Source: Methylomicrobium agile (GTDB lineage: Bacteria; Pseudomonadota; Gammaproteobacteria; Methylococcales; Methylomonadaceae). Taken from it: a stretch of 64,000 nucleotides of DNA. The translations under genes and the position numbers were made by a program. Position 1 is the stretch's first letter; each line of letters begins with the position of its first letter. Shown piece by piece: positions 35,087-44,071 of the stretch. The stretch spans positions 806,001 through 870,000 of the forward strand of contig NZ_JPOJ01000001.1 of the NCBI RefSeq assembly GCF_000733855.1, in the 5' to 3' direction. The notes below the pieces were generated by a model. It searched no databases. It saw nothing but the letters and a program-made list of their open reading frames with translations, and was not told the origin of the DNA.

Positions 35087-35264
35087 AACGCCCCCGATCG
35101 AATCTGTCTGCTGCGGCGTACGGTATTGTCGCCGAACTTATCAGACACTATAGACGATACCGGAGGATATTGCTGTTTTGGGGCCAGGAGATCCGCTGCC
35201 GACGCATTTTCGATGCATCGAAGCATGCAATATTCTTCCCTCGAACGATGCTTCGTCCGAAAGG

Positions 35265-35300
35265 CAATAAAAAAGGGCTCAGGTTTTCACCTGAGCCCTT
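35265..35300 (-). terminator. Rho-independent terminator of tRNA-Met
   Basis: An 11-bp perfect stem AAGGGCTCAGG/CCTGAGCCCTT is followed on the minus strand by TTTTTTATT. It starts eight bases after the tRNA. Confidence 0.93.
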
Positions 35301-35307
35301 GAATTCG

Positions 35308-35384
35308 TGGTGGCGATGGGTGGGATCGAACCACCGGCCTTGGGGTTATGAATCCCACGCTCTAACCGGCTGAGCTACATCGCC
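35308..35384 (-). tRNA. tRNA-Met (anticodon CAU)
   Basis: The 77-base gene has acceptor GGCGATG/CATCGCC, encoded CCA and anticodon loop TTCATAA giving CAT. Base pairing at position 1-72 (G-C) indicates an elongator type, not initiator. An Ile2 (lysidine-modified CAU) tRNA cannot be excluded from sequence alone. Confidence 0.94.
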
Positions 35385-35410
35385 TTCTTGCTAGCTTCAA
35401 TAGAAGCGGA

Positions 35411-35439
35411 ATTATAAATAGGGTATAGTCCTTTGTCAA
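35411..35439 (-). promoter_or_regulatory. Consensus sigma-70 promoter of tRNA-Met
   Basis: On the minus strand TTGACA (35439-35434), a 17-base spacer and TATAAT (35416-35411) are a perfect consensus match. The -35 box overlaps the last codon of ychF, so the tRNA has its own start but could also receive read-through from ychF. Confidence 0.9.
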
Positions 35440-36527
35440 ACGTTGAATCGAAAATGCATCACGTCGCCATCCTTGACGATGTAGTCCTTACCTTCGAGTC
35501 GCCATTTGCCGGCGTCTTTCGCCCCCTGCTCGCCCTTGTAGGCAATAAAATCTTCGTAGGCGATCACTTCGGCGCGGATGAAGCCGCGCTCGAAATCGGT
35601 GTGAATCACGCCGGCCGCTTGCGGGGCGGTCGCACCGATCGGGATGGTCCAGGCGCGGACTTCCTTCACGCCGGCGGTAAAATAGGTCGCTAGGTTCAAT
35701 AATTTGTAGCCGGCGCGGACCACCCGGTTCAGGCCCGGCTCTTCGAGCCCCAGATCGTCCAGAAACTCCTGCTTTTCTTCGTCTTCGAGCTGGGCGATTT
35801 CGGCTTCGATCGCCGCGCAGATCGGCACGACCGTCGCGCCTTCCTTCGCGGCAAACGCCTGCACCGCATCGAGCAGCGGATTGTTCTCGAAGCCATCGTC
35901 CTGCACGTTCGCGATGTACATGGTCGGCTTGATCGTCAACAGGCACAGTTCCTTGACCCAGGCTTTTTCGTCGTCTGACAACCCCATCGCGCGCGCAGGC
36001 TGTCCTGCATCCAGATGCTGATAGATTTTTTCGAGCACCTCTTTCTTGGCCAGTTCGTCCTTGTTGCCTGACTTGGAGGCTTTGGCAGCCCGCGTCAGCG
36101 CTTTCTCGACGGTCGCCATGTCGGCCAGCGCCAGTTCGGTATTGATCACTTCGATGTCGGAAACCGGATCGACCTTGCCTGCAACGTGCACGACGTTCTC
36201 ATCGTGGAAGCAGCGCACGACATGCGCGATCGCATCGGTTTCGCGGATATTGCCGAGAAACTGGTTGCCGAGCCCCTCCCCTTTCGAGGCGCCGGCGACC
36301 AGGCCCGCGATATCGACGAATTCGATCGTGGTCGGCAGCACGCGTTCGGGCTTCACGATCTCCGCCAGTTTGTCCATCCGTCCGTCCGGCACCGGCACGA
36401 CGCCGACGTTCGGGTCGATCGTACAGAAAGGGTAGTTTTCGGCCGCGATCTTGGCCCGGGTCAACGCGTTAAACAGAGTCGATTTGCCGACGTTCGGCAG
36501 CCCGACGATTCCACAATACAATGCCAT
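35436..36527 (-). CDS. ychF: Ribosome-binding redox-regulated ATPase YchF
   Basis: This 363-residue OBG-family GTPase homologue uses ATP. It has [15 protein letters not shown] (G1), the family's [15 protein letters not shown] segment, [20 protein letters not shown] (G3 region), the atypical [10 protein letters not shown] in place of NKxD, and a C-terminal TGS domain ([17 protein letters not shown]...[12 protein letters not shown]). It binds ribosomes and responds to oxidative stress in other bacteria. In many genomes pth precedes it; here the upstream gene is a YgfX-like gene. Confidence 0.96.
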   Translation of the reverse strand: MALYCGIVGLPNVGKSTLFNALTRAKIAAENYPFCTIDPNVGVVPVPDGRMDKLAEIVKPERVLPTTIEFVDIAGLVAGASKGEGLGNQFLGNIRETDAIAHVVRCFHDENVVHVAGKVDPVSDIEVINTELALADMATVEKALTRAAKASKSGNKDELAKKEVLEKIYQHLDAGQPARAMGLSDDEKAWVKELCLLTIKPTMYIANVQDDGFENNPLLDAVQAFAAKEGATVVPICAAIEAEIAQLEDEEKQEFLDDLGLEEPGLNRVVRAGYKLLNLATYFTAGVKEVRAWTIPIGATAPQAAGVIHTDFERGFIRAEVIAYEDFIAYKGEQGAKDAGKWRLEGKDYIVKDGDVMHFRFNV

Positions 36528-36590
36528 AGGTTGCTATTTTTCGAATCGGAGAGGGTATTTAAGGGCGGCAATTATACAGCAAACGGTTAT

Positions 36591-37043
36591 TCAGGCGGCC
36601 GAGATTTTCAGCTTCACGGTCAAGCGGCGGAATTCGGCATCGGGCATCGCATCCTTTACGATCAGCAGCGCTTTCTTGCGGGTCGAGCGCGGCTCGTAGT
36701 GCAGCCAGATCGCAAACGGCGTCAGGACGGATGACGGAAGTATCGCCACCGGTTCGTCATCGATGGCCCAACCCGAACCCTCCAGATAGCCGATCGCGAC
36801 TTGACGGCTTCCTGCCTCTCTCGCCGCAAAGTAAAAATGCACGGGAAGCACGAGGCTCAGCAAGAGTTTTCCGGGCCAGGGCAAGGCGCTGATCAGGCAG
36901 GCGATCATCGCCAGGCCATGCCCGGCCGATAAGGCATACTGCAACCGGCGGGACGGCCCGACCGCAAACCGGGCGGGATGAAGGGCATGAGGGTAAGGCA
37001 CGACTGAACTCCTGAAGATTCGGCCCGGAATGAATGATTGCAC
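36591..37043 (-). CDS. YgfX/CptA-like membrane protein
   Basis: The protein has up to 150 residues. Two membrane segments (LQYALSAGHGLAMIACLISA and LLSLVLPVHFYFAA) follow a short polar N-terminus, and the soluble C-terminal part contains GWAIDDEPVAILPSS, LHYEPRSTRKKALLIVKDAM and EFRRLTVKLKI. This matches YgfX-like proteins, membrane partners of SdhE-type factors. No sdhE homologue is adjacent. The start could lie nearer the first membrane segment. Confidence 0.75.
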   Translation of the reverse strand: MQSFIPGRIFRSSVVPYPHALHPARFAVGPSRRLQYALSAGHGLAMIACLISALPWPGKLLLSLVLPVHFYFAAREAGSRQVAIGYLEGSGWAIDDEPVAILPSSVLTPFAIWLHYEPRSTRKKALLIVKDAMPDAEFRRLTVKLKISAA

Positions 37044-37156
37044 AAAAAATGGAAACGACTTGGATCATAGGATTATATACGGCAATGACTGTTCGCGGAT
37101 TAGGGTGAGCCATTATCTAAGAATTTGGCCGATATTAACTTCCTAGTATGAGGGAC

Positions 37157-37189
37157 AGACCTGCCAGGTTTTTAAAACCTGGCAGGTCT
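37157..37189. repeat. 33-bp perfect palindrome (CCTGCCAGG type)
   Basis: Arms of 15 to 16 bp (AGACCTGCCAGGTTT and its complement) enclose a 1 to 3 base centre. The sequence has no T-run outside the arms, so I treat it as a dispersed palindromic repeat and not as a classic terminator. The rest of 37044-37319 shows nothing else. Confidence 0.8.
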
Positions 37190-37319
37190 TGGGCCGATAA
37201 GTTATTTGGAGCCAAATCCTAAGGAACTTCATATTGCAGCCGGGTCCCTAATAAAACGATTCTTATAGATTTATAAGAAGAGCGCTATGTGAATTTATAC
37301 AGTAAATAAGGGAGGCGTT

Positions 37320-37514
37320 ATGGCAAGAGCAAATCCTATTCAAGTGCAAGAGTGCTTATCCGGCATGGATTACCCTGCCGATAAAGAAGAGATTATCAAC
37401 CATGCCAAAGATCAGGGCGCGAATGAGGATGTGATGCAGGCACTCCAACGGTTGCCGGAACAAGATTACAGGACCGCTGCCGACGTGAGCCGGGCTATCG
37501 GTCAAATTCAATAA
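37320..37514 (+). CDS. DUF2795 protein
   Basis: This 64-residue protein reads ANPIQVQECLSGMDYPADKEEIINHAKDQGA and then ALQRLPEQDYRTAADVSRAIG, a complete DUF2795 domain (small helical domain with YPAxKEEL and LPxxxYxxxxDV signatures). The function is unknown, though family members are common among stress genes. A GGAGG lies seven bases upstream. Confidence 0.9.
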   Translation: MARANPIQVQECLSGMDYPADKEEIINHAKDQGANEDVMQALQRLPEQDYRTAADVSRAIGQIQ

Positions 37515-37972
37515 CTTTTTGAGCCATTGGTACTCATTGATATACAGCATTTTAGATCGAGCTCAGCTTCGGTCTAAGGTGCTGTTTTTTTTACGGCGGA
37601 AATAAAACAGGCCCAGGCAAAGCTACTTCGGCGTAATTCCACATTTTTGCCCAGCCCATCATATACGCAAGTGTTCAATCCCCTCTTTGAAAAAGAGGGG
37701 TTAGGGGAGATTTTTTAGATAAATCCCCCTCGATCCCCCTTTTTCAAAGGGGGAGGTGTTTTTGGCGAAACCCTCCTTTTTCAAAGGAAGAGGGGGACAC
37801 TTACTCTATATTCAAAACCTTTCTTATTAAGAATTACACCTGACGCCAATATATAAACTGGCGTTAATAAAGGGCAGGCCGTTAAAAAGATCGACCTAAG
37901 CTCGCTGACGTACATACGGGGAAATGATTACTAATAGAATAAGGAACGAGAATAATATTCAGGAGGTACTGT
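37515..37972. other. Intergenic region with C/G-tract inverted repeats
   Basis: At about 37678-37795 three near-identical G/C tracts form inverted pairs: CCCCTCTTTGAAAAAGAGGGG, then CCCCCTTTTTCAAAGGGGG, then CCTCCTTTTTCAAAGGAAG. This is a repeat unit of a dispersed type. I see no gene. Confidence 0.6.
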
Positions 37973-38158
37973 ATGGCCATATCAGAAGAGACCCGGAAAA
38001 CCCATGATACTCCCTCGAAATGCGCCAACCCTGCCTGCAGTTGCAACGTCTCTCCCGACCGGAAATACTGCAGCGAGCAGTGCGCCGGCATGGCTACCAT
38101 GGATAGCTGCGACTGCGGCCATCTCGAATGCGAAGCTTACACGGAGCAGGAGCGATGA
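37973..38158 (+). CDS. Metallothionein
   Basis: The 61-residue protein has nine Cys in KCANPACSCNV, RKYCSEQCAGMA, SCDCGHLECEAY, which is the bacterial SmtA/BmtA-type pattern including the CSEQCA motif and a His in CGH. It should bind Zn, Cu or Cd. The start follows GGAGG. Its stop overlaps the start of the TPP enzyme gene as ATGA, so both are translated from one message. Confidence 0.93.
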   Translation: MAISEETRKTHDTPSKCANPACSCNVSPDRKYCSEQCAGMATMDSCDCGHLECEAYTEQER

Positions 38159-39918
38159 AAGGCAACGTCAGCGATTTTCTCGTGCGGCGCTTGTCCGAAT
38201 GGGGCGTCAAACGCATTTACGGTTATCCGGGCGACGGCATCAACGGCGTATTCGGTGCGCTGAACCGGGCCTCCGGCCTGATCGATTATATCCAGGTGCG
38301 GCACGAGGAAATGGCCGCCTTCATGGCCTGCGCGCACGCCAAATTCACCGGCGAAGTCGGCGTCTGCATCGCCACCTCGGGGCCCGGCGCGATCCATTTG
38401 TTGAACGGCTTGTACGACGCCAAACTCGATCATCAGCCCGTAGTCGCGATCGTGGGGCAACAGAAACGCGAATCGCTGGGCGGCAACTACCAGCAGGAAG
38501 TCGATCTGATTTCGCTGTTCAAAGATGTCGCCCATGAATATGTTCACATGGTCACCACGCCGTCGCAAATGCGCCATATCGTCGATCGCGCCATGCGCAT
38601 CGCGCAAGTCGAACGCAACGTCTGCTGCATCATTATTCCCAACGACGTTCAGGAAATGGATGCCGAAAAGCCGCCGCGCGAACACGGCAGCGTGTTTTCC
38701 GGCGTCGGTTACCAACTGCCGCGCACCGTGCCGCAAGCCGAAGAACTCCAGCGTGCGGCCGACATTTTGAATGCCGGCGAAAAAGTCGCGATGCTGATCG
38801 GGGCCGGCGCGCTGCGGGCAGCGCCTGAGGTTTTGGAAGCGGCCGACCTGCTGGGCGCGGGCATTGCCAAGGCACTCCTAGGCAAGGCCGCCGTACCCGA
38901 CGATCTTCCCTTCGTAACCGGCTCCATCGGGCTGTTGGGCACCCGGCCCAGCTACGAGATGATGACCGATTGCGACACGCTGCTGATGGTCGGTTCGAGC
39001 TTCCCCTATTCCGAATTCCTGCCCGAAGAAGACCAGGCGCGCGGCGTGCAGATCGATATCAACGGCCGGATGACCAGCCTGCGCTACCCGATGGAGGTGA
39101 ACCTGATCGGCGACAGCGCGGAAACCCTGCGCTTGCTGATTCCGCTCCTCAAACGCAAAGATGACCGCAGCTGGCGCGAAAGGATCGAAAAGAACGTCGC
39201 AAACTGGTGGGAAACCCTGGCGGACCGCGCCATGGAATCGGCCGATCCGATCAATCCGCAGCGGGTGTTCTGGGAGCTGTCGCCGCGCCTCCCCGATCAC
39301 TGCATACTGACTTGCGATTCGGGTTCGGCGGCCAATTGGTATGCGCGCGACCTAAAAATCCGCACCGGCATGATGGCGTCGCTGTCAGGCGGCCTGGCGA
39401 CGATGGGCTGCGGCGTGCCGTATGCGATCGCGGCCAAGTTCGCCCATCCCGACCGCGCCGTCATCGCGCTGGTCGGCGACGGCGCGATGCAGATGCTGGG
39501 CATGAACGAACTGATCACGATCGGCAAATACTGGCAGCGCTGGAGCGATCCCCGTTTAATCGTACTGGTTCTCAACAACCGCGACCTGAACCAGGTGACC
39601 TGGGAGCAGCGCGCCATGGCCGGCGATCCGAAATTCGAAGCCTCGCAAGATGTGCCCGATTTCCCTTATGCGCGCTTTGCCGAACTGGCCGGCCTGCAGG
39701 GAATTCGCGTCGACCGGCCGGACCAGCTGGCCGACGCCTGGGAGCGCGCGCTCGGCGCCGAACGGCCGGTCGTGCTGGAGGCCACTGTCGATCCCGACGT
39801 GCCGCCTTTGCCGCCGCACATCACCTTCAAGCAGGCGAAAGCCTACGCTTCGGCGATCCTGCAGGGCGACCCGGATTCCGTCGATGTGATCAAGGCTTCG
39901 ATGAAGCAGATCTTTTGA
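38155..39918 (+). CDS. Thiamine-pyrophosphate-dependent enzyme (pyruvate oxidase/acetolactate synthase-like)
   Basis: The protein has 587 residues from the ATG at 38155. The PYR domain carries GYPGDGINGVFGAL and the catalytic Glu in VRHEEMAAFMACAHA (about residue 52). The middle domain follows, and the PP domain has GDGAMQMLGMNELIT with NNRDLNQVTWE, the TPP and Mg signature. The family acts on pyruvate or a related 2-oxo acid; POX, PDC-like and ALS-like proteins share this core, so the reaction is open. The downstream genes are decayed. Confidence 0.9.
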   Translation: MKGNVSDFLVRRLSEWGVKRIYGYPGDGINGVFGALNRASGLIDYIQVRHEEMAAFMACAHAKFTGEVGVCIATSGPGAIHLLNGLYDAKLDHQPVVAIVGQQKRESLGGNYQQEVDLISLFKDVAHEYVHMVTTPSQMRHIVDRAMRIAQVERNVCCIIIPNDVQEMDAEKPPREHGSVFSGVGYQLPRTVPQAEELQRAADILNAGEKVAMLIGAGALRAAPEVLEAADLLGAGIAKALLGKAAVPDDLPFVTGSIGLLGTRPSYEMMTDCDTLLMVGSSFPYSEFLPEEDQARGVQIDINGRMTSLRYPMEVNLIGDSAETLRLLIPLLKRKDDRSWRERIEKNVANWWETLADRAMESADPINPQRVFWELSPRLPDHCILTCDSGSAANWYARDLKIRTGMMASLSGGLATMGCGVPYAIAAKFAHPDRAVIALVGDGAMQMLGMNELITIGKYWQRWSDPRLIVLVLNNRDLNQVTWEQRAMAGDPKFEASQDVPDFPYARFAELAGLQGIRVDRPDQLADAWERALGAERPVVLEATVDPDVPPLPPHITFKQAKAYASAILQGDPDSVDVIKASMKQIF

Positions 39919-39927
39919 GCGAAGATA

Positions 39928-41039
39928 ATGCACGCGGCAAGCCGCCCCAACTTCAATGGCCCACCCATCGCCGGCCTGCGGGGGTCGGCCTTCCTGATTC
40001 CGACCGCTTCGCCGGAATCCGACGGCACGTTCGCCTGGGAAGCGACCACGCTGGTGCTGGTCGAAGCCCGTGCAGCCGGCAAGACCGGCATCGGTTTCAG
40101 TTATGCCGATACGTCGACGGCCAAACTGATCAACGACACGCTGGCCGGCCGGGTGGTCGGCTGCGATGCGCTGGCGGTCGAGTATTGCCGGAACGCCATG
40201 ACGGCAGCCATCCGCAATCTGGGCCGGCCGGGCATCTGTGCGATGGCGATTGCCGCCCGATAACGCACTGTGGGACTTGAAGGCGCGGCTTCTCGATTTG
40301 CCCTTGGTTTCGATGGGGACAGGTGAGAACGGGCATCCCCGTGTACGGCAGCGGCGGCTTTACCTCCTATTCGATCGAGGCACTGCAGGCCCAGTTATCC
40401 GGCTGGGTCGAACAAGGCATCCGGCGCGTCAAAATGAAAATCGGCCGCGAACCGAAAGAGGACGTGTACCGCGTCGCCGCCGCACGCGAGGCGATCGGGC
40501 CGGACGCGGAGCTTTTCGTCGACGCCAACGGCGCCTATTCGCGCAAACAGGCTCTGGCGATGGCGCAGGCCTTTGCCGAAGCGGGCGTGTCCTGGTTCGA
40601 AGAACCCGTTCCGAGCGACGATCTGGAAGGGTTGCGGATGCTCCGCGACCGGGCGCCGCCGGACATGGACATCAGCGCCGGGGAATACGGCTACGACTGC
40701 GCGTATTTCCGCCGCATGCTGGAAGCCGGCGCCGTCGATGTGCTGCAGGCCGACGCGACCCGCTGCGCGGGCATGACCGGTTTCCGGCAGGCGGCTGTTC
40801 TGTGCCGCGCTTTCAATCTTCCGCTTTCCAGCCATTGTGCGCCGTCGATGCATGCCCATGCCTGCTGCGCGGAGGCGCCGGTACGGCATCTGGAATTTTT
40901 TTACGACCATGTGCGCATCGAAAAAATGCTGTTCGACGGCGCGCTCGAACCGGTGAACGGGGAGTTGAGGCCCGACCTGTCCCGGCCGGGTTCGGGACTG
41001 GGGTTCAAGCATGCCGATGCCATGCCTTATGCGATTTAA
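39928..41039 (+). pseudogene. Enolase-superfamily (mandelate racemase/muconate cycloisomerase-like) gene with two frameshifts
   Basis: Consecutive pieces of one enzyme appear in three frames. Frame 1 (39928 to about 40258) runs from PPIAGLRGSAFLIPTASPE to RPGICAMAIAA. The second frame continues NALWDLKARLLDLPLVS (about 40260-40312), and the third runs from VPVYGSGGFTSYSIEALQ-like to the end with KMKIGREPKED (catalytic Lys), FVDANGAYS (metal Asp), WFEEPVPSDD (metal Glu) and AGEYGYD, then HCAPSMHAH. All catalytic positions are readable, so the loss is recent. Confidence 0.88.
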
Positions 41040-41042
41040 GCC

Positions 41043-41995
41043 ATGACGATCGCCAAGCCGGATGCACAGGCCCTTGCCACGAAGCTGCGCCGAACACTCC
41101 AGGGCGAAGTGCGCTTCAACGACGGCAGCCGCGCGCTTTACGCCACCGACACCTCGAATTACTGCCAAGTGCCGATCGGAGTCGTCATACCTACATCGGT
41201 CGACGACATCGTCGCCACCGTCGCTGCCTGCCGCCGTTACAACGCGCCGGTGGTTTCGTCGCGGCCGGGATATCGCCGCAGCGCCGCCTGCCGCGTTTTG
41301 CGCCGGAAACTTTCCGGCACTGGTTCAACGCGCGCGCGTCCGGCCATCCCGGCCAGCCGGACGTGATGCTCTGGCCGGATACGTTCAACAATCATTTTCA
41401 TCCCGAAACCGCCAAGGCCGCTGTCGCGGCGCTGGAAGCGGCGGGTTTTCGGGTGCGCATCCCCGGGCGGCGTCTTTGCTGCGGACGGCCTTTGTACGAT
41501 TTCGGGATGCTGGACCAGGCCAGGCACCGGCTGCGGCAGATTCTTGCCGAGCTGCGTCCCGCCATCGAAGACGGTATTCCGCTGGTCGGTCTGGAACCCG
41601 CCTGCGTAGCGGTTTTCCGCGACGAACTGGTGAATTTCTTTCCCGACGATGAGCTGGCGCGACGGTTGAGCCGGCAAACCTATTTCTTCAGCGAATTCTA
41701 GATGCAGAAGGCGCCGGAATTCACTTTTCCGAAGCTGGAGAAAAAAGCCCTTTTGCACGGGCATTGCCATCAGAAAGCACTTGCGGACATCGCCGCCGAA
41801 AAGGCCCTGCTCGACAAGCTCGGGCTGGACGTGCGGGTGCTCGACTCGGGATGCTGCGGCATGGCCGGCTCGTTCGGCTTCGAACGGGACAAAGCCGGCG
41901 TGGCGGCGCAAATCGGCGAGCTGGTGCTGTTGCCGGCGGTGCGCCAGGCCGAACCGGACACGCTTTTGCCGAGGAAGGCGCCTGCATCGGGCTGA
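41043..41995 (+). pseudogene. FAD-linked oxidase/Fe-S oxidoreductase, internally deleted and stopped
   Basis: The first about 75 residues (LRRTLQGEVRFNDGSRALYATDTSNYC, VVIPTSVDDIVATVAACRRYNAPVVS) are the start of an FAD_binding_4 domain. The reading then jumps, at about 41260-41275 and in another frame, directly to RFAPETFRHWF and LWPDTFNNHFHPETAKAAV, LCCGRPLYDFGMLDQARHRL and GLEPACVAVFRDEL, the C-terminal Fe-S (CCG-type) part of large D-lactate/glycolate-oxidase-like proteins. Several hundred residues are missing. A TAG at 41699 stops the frame, after which HGHCHQKAL and DSGCCGMAGSFGFERDK follow. The last part ends at a second deletion junction near 41962. Confidence 0.88.
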
Positions 41996-42867
41996 TCGGA
42001 CGCGATCCGGACCGTCTCGAACAGGCAGCCGAAGAAGTGCGGCGCCTGGGCGGAACGGCGGCGGTGTGTCCGGCCGACGTCGCCGACGCGGCGCTGGTCG
42101 AAGCGGCGGCGGCCGGCGTGGAAGCGGCATTCGGGCGTATCGACGTCTGGATCAACAATGCAATGGCCACGATCTATTCGCCGTTCCACGAGATTTCCCC
42201 GGAGGATTACAAGCGGGCCACCGAGGTGACCTATCTGGGCGCCGTCTACGGCACGATGGCGGCGCTTCGGCGCATGCGGCCCCGGAACGAAGGATTGATC
42301 CTGCAGGTCGGTTCGGCGCTGGCTTACCGGGCGATTCCGCTGCAGGCGCCTTACTGCGGCGCCAAATTCGCGATCCGCGGCTTTACCGACGCCCTGCGCT
42401 GCGAACTGCGGCACGACCGCAGCCGGGTCAGAGTGACGATGGTGCATTTGCCCGCGCTCAATACGCCGCAATTCGACTGGGGTAAAAACCGTCTGCCGAT
42501 GCGGCCGCAGCCGGTGCCGCCCATTTTCCAGCCGGAAATGGCGGCCAGGGCCATCTGCTGGGCCAGCCGCCACTACCGACGCGAAGTCTATGTCGGTTTA
42601 CCGACCATCAAAGCCATCTGGACGAACAAGTTCGTTCCCGGTCTGGCCGACCGCTATCTGGTGCGTACCGGCTATGCCGCCCAGCAAAGCCGACAGCCGG
42701 CCGAAGCCACGGATCCCGACAACCTGTGGCAGCCCGTGGCAGGCAACTTTGCGGCCCGCGGCCGCTTCAGCGGGCGAGCCGAAGACGGCACCCTGCAACT
42801 GTGGGCAAGCCTTTACCGCGGCCCGCTTGCCGCAGGCTTGCTGGCGGTGGCGGGACAGGCGCGATAA
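41962..42867 (+). pseudogene. SDR oxidoreductase lacking its N-terminal NAD(P) motif
   Basis: The frame reads AFAEEGACIGLIGRDPDRLEQ, VCPADVADAALVEAAAA, FGRIDVWINNAMATIYSPFHE, YCGAKFAIRGFTDALRCELR and so on: a short-chain dehydrogenase with the NNA and YxxxK catalytic motifs. The expected TGxxxGxG start (about 20 residues) is absent, and the frame opens instead inside the tail of the Fe-S oxidoreductase. A deletion fused the two genes. The C-terminal extension (DNLWQPVAGNFAARGRFSGRA) is intact, so the loss seems to be the N-terminal end alone. Confidence 0.82.
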
Positions 42868-42974
42868 ATCCGCCTTGAGGGAACTTTGAATAAATCCAAT
42901 TATCTCCCTCCCCTTTGGGCATAAGTACCCGTTGAACGTACTTGGCACAGAGCAATGCAAGAGCGATTACCGGG

Positions 42975-43083
42975 AGCGTAGGAGGGGTAGAGGCGCCAGC
43001 CGAAACCCATCGATCGAAGCCCATCGCAATAACCATACCGTACACCGGTTGATGGGTTTCGCTTCGCTCTACCCATCCTACTT
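42975..43083. repeat. GTAGG-type palindromic repeat, family C
   Basis: GTAGGAGGGGTAGAGGCG...CGAAACCCATCG forms arms with CGATGGGTTTCG-like and TACCCATCCTAC on the other side. It resembles families A and B in having GTAGG ends and a GCG-rich core. The whole stretch 42868-43169 has no gene. Confidence 0.55.
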
Positions 43084-43169
43084 CCATGTTTGGCAAGGCG
43101 AGAAGTTGTGTATCGAGGCTCGTCCGTACCGGCACTAAAATCCATCCACAATCAAAGGAGGTCATCGCC

Positions 43170-43538
43170 ATGAATATCGGCCACAAGCGCTGGATCGTCG
43201 CCGACGGTTACATTCCGGCGGGCAGCACCGGCAGAGGACGGGAGTTGGTCAGCCACGATGCGCTGTGCATTCTGAACTGCGGCCACCGGGACGCGCGAAT
43301 CGAGATCAAGCTTTACTTTTCGGACCGCAAGCCCGCCGGCCCGTACCGCTTTACGGTCGAGGCGGAGCGTACCCGGCATCTGCGCTTCAACGACTTCGCC
43401 GATCCCGAGCCCGTACCGCACAATACCGATTACGCCAGCGTCATCGAAGCGGGCGCGCCGGTCATCGTCCAGCATACGCGCCTCGATTCCCGGCAGCCGG
43501 CGCTGGCCCTAATGACTACGATCGCTTACCCGGCGTGA
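43170..43538 (+). CDS. Sensory rhodopsin transducer-family protein
   Basis: The protein has 122 residues from the ATG at 43170, seven bases after AAAGGAGG. It matches the Anabaena sensory-rhodopsin-transducer family: HKRWIVADGYIPAGSTGRGR, LVSHDALCILNCGHRDARIEI, YFSDRKPAGPYRFTVEAERT, NDTDYAS-like and RLDSRQPALALMTTIAYPA. In Anabaena this soluble beta protein tetramerises and signals for a retinal sensor. No rhodopsin gene lies in the window, so the homologue probably has another input, as many non-rhodopsin hosts have. Confidence 0.88.
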   Translation: MNIGHKRWIVADGYIPAGSTGRGRELVSHDALCILNCGHRDARIEIKLYFSDRKPAGPYRFTVEAERTRHLRFNDFADPEPVPHNTDYASVIEAGAPVIVQHTRLDSRQPALALMTTIAYPA

Positions 43539-44071
43539 TGCGATGAATTGCCCATCGGCCGAGGATAACCGGAATGCGAATCGCGGACCGCTCGCGCGTG
43601 ATCGCCTGCATGAGAGCATCGAGTCAGAACCGAGCCTTCGCTGCCGTATTTCGATGGACGCTTCGCCGTGGTGCACTTCCGGCATGAACGCGTCACTGAG
43701 GCCGAGGTCTGTGCCGCGGTATGCTTGCCGGGTGTCAAACGCCATAATCTGCAAAAATTAGGACTTGATCGATAACTGCAAAAAATGAGTCCGAATAAAA
43801 TTTCCCCTGGATAGACAAGCTTCGCTCCCATCTATCTGTCACTTGCTATCGTTATTCGATTGACTTGATTTAAAGCATAAAACCGCCGTGACCTGTAGAG
43901 CGGATGCCGACAGGCGTCCCCCCAAAAATCGGAAGACATAGCAAATTTAACATCAGGCGGAACCCGGCAAGCCGGTTCCGCCTTACAGATTTAATCGGCA
44001 TGGCGTTTTCATCTTTCTCCGCATCGGAAAAGGACATACAATCCATTTTTGGGAAAAGGAGTTGCGGAACC
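43539..44071. other. Intergenic region with no clear gene
   Basis: A short plus-strand frame (about 43636-43770, YFDGRFAVVHFRHERVTEAE) looks protein-like and could be a remnant, but I cannot name its family and its upstream side is open. A hairpin GGCGGAACC...GGTTCCGCC lies around 43955-43981, without a T-run. Confidence 0.4.

Noticed and set aside
37678-37795. The C/G tract region as a terminator or riboswitch
   Set aside because: Three similar inverted units in a row without a T-run or adjacent operon fit a dispersed repeat better.
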